Assembly: GCA_905221605.1 (NCBI GenBank)
Contig: CAJNDS010002210.1
Span: 237,501-299,500 of the forward strand
Origin: Symbiodinium natans
Taxonomy: Eukaryota > Sar > Dinophyceae > Suessiales > Symbiodiniaceae
DNA: 62,000 bases
Direction: 5' to 3'
Shown here: in pieces, positions 58,771-62,000 of the stretch
Layout: every line of letters starts with the position of its first letter
Position numbering within the stretch: the first letter of the stretch is position 1
Notes under the pieces: model-generated
Told to the model about the DNA's origin: nothing
What the model saw: the letters and a program-made list of their open reading frames with translations, nothing else
The model's database searches: none
Made by a program: the position numbers and the translations under genes

Positions 58771-60694
58771 GGCCCATCCTCATGCTTCGAGCGTTTCAGC
58801 GAGAGAGACTGAAGACCCACTGAAACCTTTGAAGTTTTCCTGGAAAATACCGCAGTGAGAGCGATCGAGTGCTGACGTAGTGGAGACAAGAGCGGAATTT
58901 GTGCAGAGCGGATGTTTTCGATTCTGGTGGGGGGATACCTTGGTCTAGGTTGGAGTCGGAGCACTGTCGTAAGCCCATGATTGTTCTCGTGGTCATGTTT
59001 GCGCAATCGCACCTTGTCTGGCGCTCAAAAAAATCCGCACGGATGCCGCTGCTGTTTTTTGTATTTCTGGTCCGAATCTGAGAGTGAATAGTGACCTAGT
59101 GAGTTTCCTGGTTTGGAAGTCATCGTCGAATCATCGGCGCAGGCGGAGGAGTGTCTGCGGTGCTTGAAGAGTTCAATTTCGGTTGGTGTTCTGTTTTGTG
59201 GGCTGATGCTGCCCCTTTGGTCAGGATGTTGCTCTCTGTCCTGGACGTTGAGCAAATGTCGCACACGCAACGACGCGTCTCGTATCTCGAAGGTTGTGGT
59301 GTCCAGACAGTCTAGACATGCTGCCTCACGCTAGCATTCTTCCTTTTGACCGTGCTGCCAGGTCAGCGAGCTCTTCGACATGCCCACCATCTCGCGAGCG
59401 ATTTGCAAATTCAGGTCTTGCGTTTGCGAGGCGCGCTGGTGCGCTCCCAGGAGGCTGTACACGCTCTTCGACACCTTGTTGTCCTGCCCTCTTTTCGTGG
59501 TGGGCAGCATGGCGAACTGGTTCGCCGCATTGCTTCATGCCTGTATTTGCCTTACGTTCCTTGCTCTGATTTGTGCAGCTGCGTTTTTCTAGCGCACCAA
59601 CCAAGGCCGAATTTCTCTTCCCCTCTATGGGCGCACCGACCTCGCCACTTGTGCGGGTTCTTTCCCTCCATCCGTGTCCGCGGTGCGTGCAGTTGTCTCT
59701 TCGCGAGCCGCTGTTGGGCCCGGTGCCCCTCGAGGGCCTCCTGCGGCTGCAGCATGAGGCGCGCGCTTGAGCTTCGTCTTGGGTTCAACGGCGCCAAGAA
59801 GTTTCATGTGCGCAGGTCCTGGCACAGCGCGACTTCGTTCATGCGTTGACTTTGGCATTGATCCGGCTAACTGCACGTGTCTGTGCTTCCGAAAACTTGG
59901 AGGGCTTTCTCTTCTGGGAACTGGGGTGCATCTAGTTTACAGTCTAAGCGCGGTCCGTACGGCCCTGTGAATGTTTGTGATTGTTGCTGCCGCTGTTCCC
60001 AGAATCGTTCAGTGAGCAATCGTTCAGCAAGCGTGCTGTTGCAGCTTCAGCGTTTGAGAAGAAAAGCTGCTTCGGATTGCTTGCCTTCAGCGCTTCTTTC
60101 CAGCTGCTTCGATTCTGGGCTGGCCTGATCTGAGCCTGGCAGGCAGACTACGTGTTAAGTCTGGGCCTCAACTTGTGTTCTGCCATATTCTGCACACTTC
60201 TTGACTCAATCCTGTATATGCTTTTGCAGAACCCAGGACATGCTCGACAGCTCGGAAGACATGCTCGACAGCTCGGAAGACACATGACTCGCAGCTGCTC
60301 TATAAATTCTACAAGCAAGTGTGATGCAGCATCGCCGTGTCTAGTTTTCAGACTCTTGCAGTTTCGTTTAAGCAGCGTGCGCGCTTCGGCTCAGGCGCGA
60401 GACGGTCAAGAACTCAAAGCTGAGGAGGCTGGGTTTCGTTGAGGGCTGCAAGGGATCTTCATACGCTTGCAGCGAACGCAGAAGTCAACCTGACGAGGTG
60501 CTCCAGCCGACCTTGGGCTGTGTTTTTTTTGGAATGCTGCGTGGAGTCAAAAAACCTGCCCGAGCCATCGTTTTGAGGCGGTGTCGGACAGTGAGCGTGA
60601 CCTGCAACATCGGGAGCATGTTTGTGTCGCTTTTGCAGCCTTTGGTGCAAGTTGCGAGTTGTGATTGTCCTCAACGTAACTATTGGTCTGTGCT
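58771..60694. other. Upstream region of the right-edge gene; possible 5' exon near 59,346-59,560
   Basis: A plus frame at 59,346 reads ASDLQIQVLRLRGALVRSQE and GGQHGELVRRIA, faintly like a SAP-type DNA-binding helix pair. A TTTGTGCAG 3'-splice-like site follows near 59,580. A TTTTGCAG is present at 60,222-60,229. These hint at exons of the gene that starts, or continues, at 60,695. I cannot assemble a coding path, so no CDS is called. A 21-bp tandem duplication sits at 60,237-60,278. Confidence 0.3.
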
Positions 60695-62000
60695 ATGTCC
60701 CTCCTTGGCCGCCCCTTGCGTTTGGGTCCCGACCACCAGCGTGTGGCCCCGGGATTCGTGGTGGCGGAGGTTGACACCGTCCTGTGGGCTTCCCCCACGT
60801 CGTGGAGTGTTCGCTCTCGCGTTCGCCGTGGCGATGTTTTTCTCGCAACCAGCTTTGTGAAACAAGTGGGCCCATGGACCATGCTTCCTGTGCATGGCGG
60901 TGGTGCGGTGGAAGCTAAATCCTTTCGGGCGGCCATGGCAGATGACCTTAAGATCGCAGCTCACGTCGTGGTCTTGGATCTTGATAGCAGAATCAAAGTC
61001 CGTTGCGCGCAACCGCGACGTGTCCGGAGCACTCGGACTGCAGCGCCGCCCTGTGAGCGCCTTCCCCTGCCTCCGGATGACTGTTGTGCTGTGTCTGACA
61101 CGGTCGCATGCTCATTTCGTGAAGTGCTTCTCAAAGCCGTGCGCATGTGCTGCGGTCTGACCCGGAAAGACCGGAACCGCCTCATGCATGCGCTGTTCGG
61201 CAACACTGGCCGCCCGATTCCCTCCCCCAATGCACACGTTGGCTTTGCTAACCCTTCTCTGGCAACTTGCTATCTGGGATCTGCGTTGCAGATGCTACTG
61301 GCAGTGCCGTCTGTTACAGACACCTTGTCATCTATGACAACTTTGTGCCGCAGCGATGCTTGTCCTGTTTGTTTGTTATGTACCACTGCATTGAGCGTAC
61401 GTTCTGCCACGCAGCCTGTGCTTCTCTCATCGTGGGGGGCGTGGATCCGTGCCATCGGGCGAGACTTCGCAGAGTATCAGGATGCAGGTGAAATCCTGCG
61501 TTCTTTGCTGGTGGCCATGTCTGCGCACATCTCGCATCCTGACCTTGACTTCGGGCATTTTTTCCGTTTCAAAATCATGGAAGAAGTTGCGTACGCATGT
61601 TCCGCTGGGTGTCCCCCGCCAGCAGAGCGTCATAACCTTCTCGCCGAAATTATGTTGCCGGTTTCCGTGTCCTGTTGCTCGGAGGTGTCTTTGGAGGGCT
61701 TGCTGGGAAGCTACTTCGACCAAGAGGAAATCATTCTCCCAGAAGGCCACTCGCCGCCGCAATGCGTGTGCACTCAGCTTCTGACACGTGCCGTGCGTCG
61801 TCGGCTTGCGACGTTGCCGGAGTGGTTTCTCTTGGACATCAAGCGCCAGGACGGCGAGCCGGCGGTGGTTCTCAGTCGTTTCGATAGCATCGTGCTATCC
61901 GGAACGACTCTGGACTTGGTAGGGGCTGTGACGCGCCATGGGCAGCATTTCATGGCGCATGTTCGGCGCAATGACTCGATTGTCACCTTCAATGACGACT
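60695..62000 (+). CDS. Partial gene with ubiquitin-specific-protease domain, running off the right edge
   Basis: An open frame from ATG 60,695 to the window end (435 codons). A stop lies 18 bases upstream, so this could be a start or an exon boundary. Residues 1-180 are unrecognised, with a basic patch. The USP part follows: Cys box NPSLATCYLGSALQMLL (Cys192), YQDAGEILRSLL (262-272), a Cys-containing insert, LPEWFLLDIKRQ (typical beta strand before the His region) and GAVTRHGQHFMAHVRR (His418), then FNDD at the edge. The order matches a complete small USP, which would remove ubiquitin from a substrate. It is independent of the LINE USP and on the opposite strand. It could itself be part of a mobile element beyond the edge. 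Confidence 0.72.
   Translation, partial: MSLLGRPLRLGPDHQRVAPGFVVAEVDTVLWASPTSWSVRSRVRRGDVFLATSFVKQVGPWTMLPVHGGGAVEAKSFRAAMADDLKIAAHVVVLDLDSRIKVRCAQPRRVRSTRTAAPPCERLPLPPDDCCAVSDTVACSFREVLLKAVRMCCGLTRKDRNRLMHALFGNTGRPIPSPNAHVGFANPSLATCYLGSALQMLLAVPSVTDTLSSMTTLCRSDACPVCLLCTTALSVRSATQPVLLSSWGAWIRAIGRDFAEYQDAGEILRSLLVAMSAHISHPDLDFGHFFRFKIMEEVAYACSAGCPPPAERHNLLAEIMLPVSVSCCSEVSLEGLLGSYFDQEEIILPEGHSPPQCVCTQLLTRAVRRRLATLPEWFLLDIKRQDGEPAVVLSRFDSIVLSGTTLDLVGAVTRHGQHFMAHVRRNDSIVTFNDD

Overview
The window reads as nuclear DNA of a dinoflagellate, most like a Symbiodiniaceae-type genome. The grounds are: large tyrosine-recombinase (YR) retrotransposons and a LINE with dinoflagellate-style accessory domains, an interstitial TTTAGGG array, short matches to the 3' end of the dinoflagellate spliced leader (GGCTCAAG), neighbouring genes on one strand, and intron-poor reading frames in a matrix of simple repeats. 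No bacterial or organellar features are visible. The taxon is inferred; no rRNA or marker gene is present.

Layout. 1-6.7 kb is mostly non-coding, with a possible minus-strand exon at the left edge, a 10-bp minisatellite, a GAATCCGTCAAGCT dispersed repeat and a decayed reverse-transcriptase (RT) fragment. 6.7-10.58 kb and 22.78-23.95 kb form one stretch of strongly strand-asymmetric CAAT-rich DNA, split by element 1 (10,583-22,780, minus). Element 1 is a 12.2-kb PAT-like DIRS retrotransposon with split direct repeats in the order A1 - ORFs - B1 - A2 - B2. It carries coiled-coil, Cys/His-rich, Pro-rich, YR, gag, methyltransferase-like, RT and RNase H frames. 24.3-26.8 kb holds decayed copies, one ending in a poly(A) tail, related to the intact hydrolase-like gene at 50.1-51.0 kb.

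26.9-49.6 kb is one minus-strand host gene ('gene H', about 885 codons) broken by two retrotransposons. Element 2 (28,288-37,465) is a second PAT-like DIRS element whose 1322-residue polyprotein joins a 2-oxoglutarate/Fe(II) dioxygenase-like domain, a DNA-methyltransferase-like domain, RT and RNase H. The other insertion is a LINE (37,587-48,467) with endonuclease, RT, zinc fingers and a ubiquitin-specific-protease (USP) domain, flanked by a 13-bp target-site duplication. Removing both insertions restores one open frame. Two further minus-strand genes follow upstream (50.1-52.0 kb).

From 52.4 kb there is a second poly(A)-ended copy of the decayed family. Beyond it lie satellites: three 676-677-bp units, a 130-bp TTTAGGG array, about 510-bp units and G-rich GGGGCTTAAG-type tracts. 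At the right edge a plus-strand gene with a USP domain begins at 60,695 and runs off the window.

Roughly 32 kb of the 62 kb is three retrotransposons. The most interesting points are the dioxygenase + methyltransferase retrotransposon, the exactly resolvable double insertion in gene H, an array of two alternating small palindromes in element 2, and frame breaks in element 1 that are all of the same (+1) sign.
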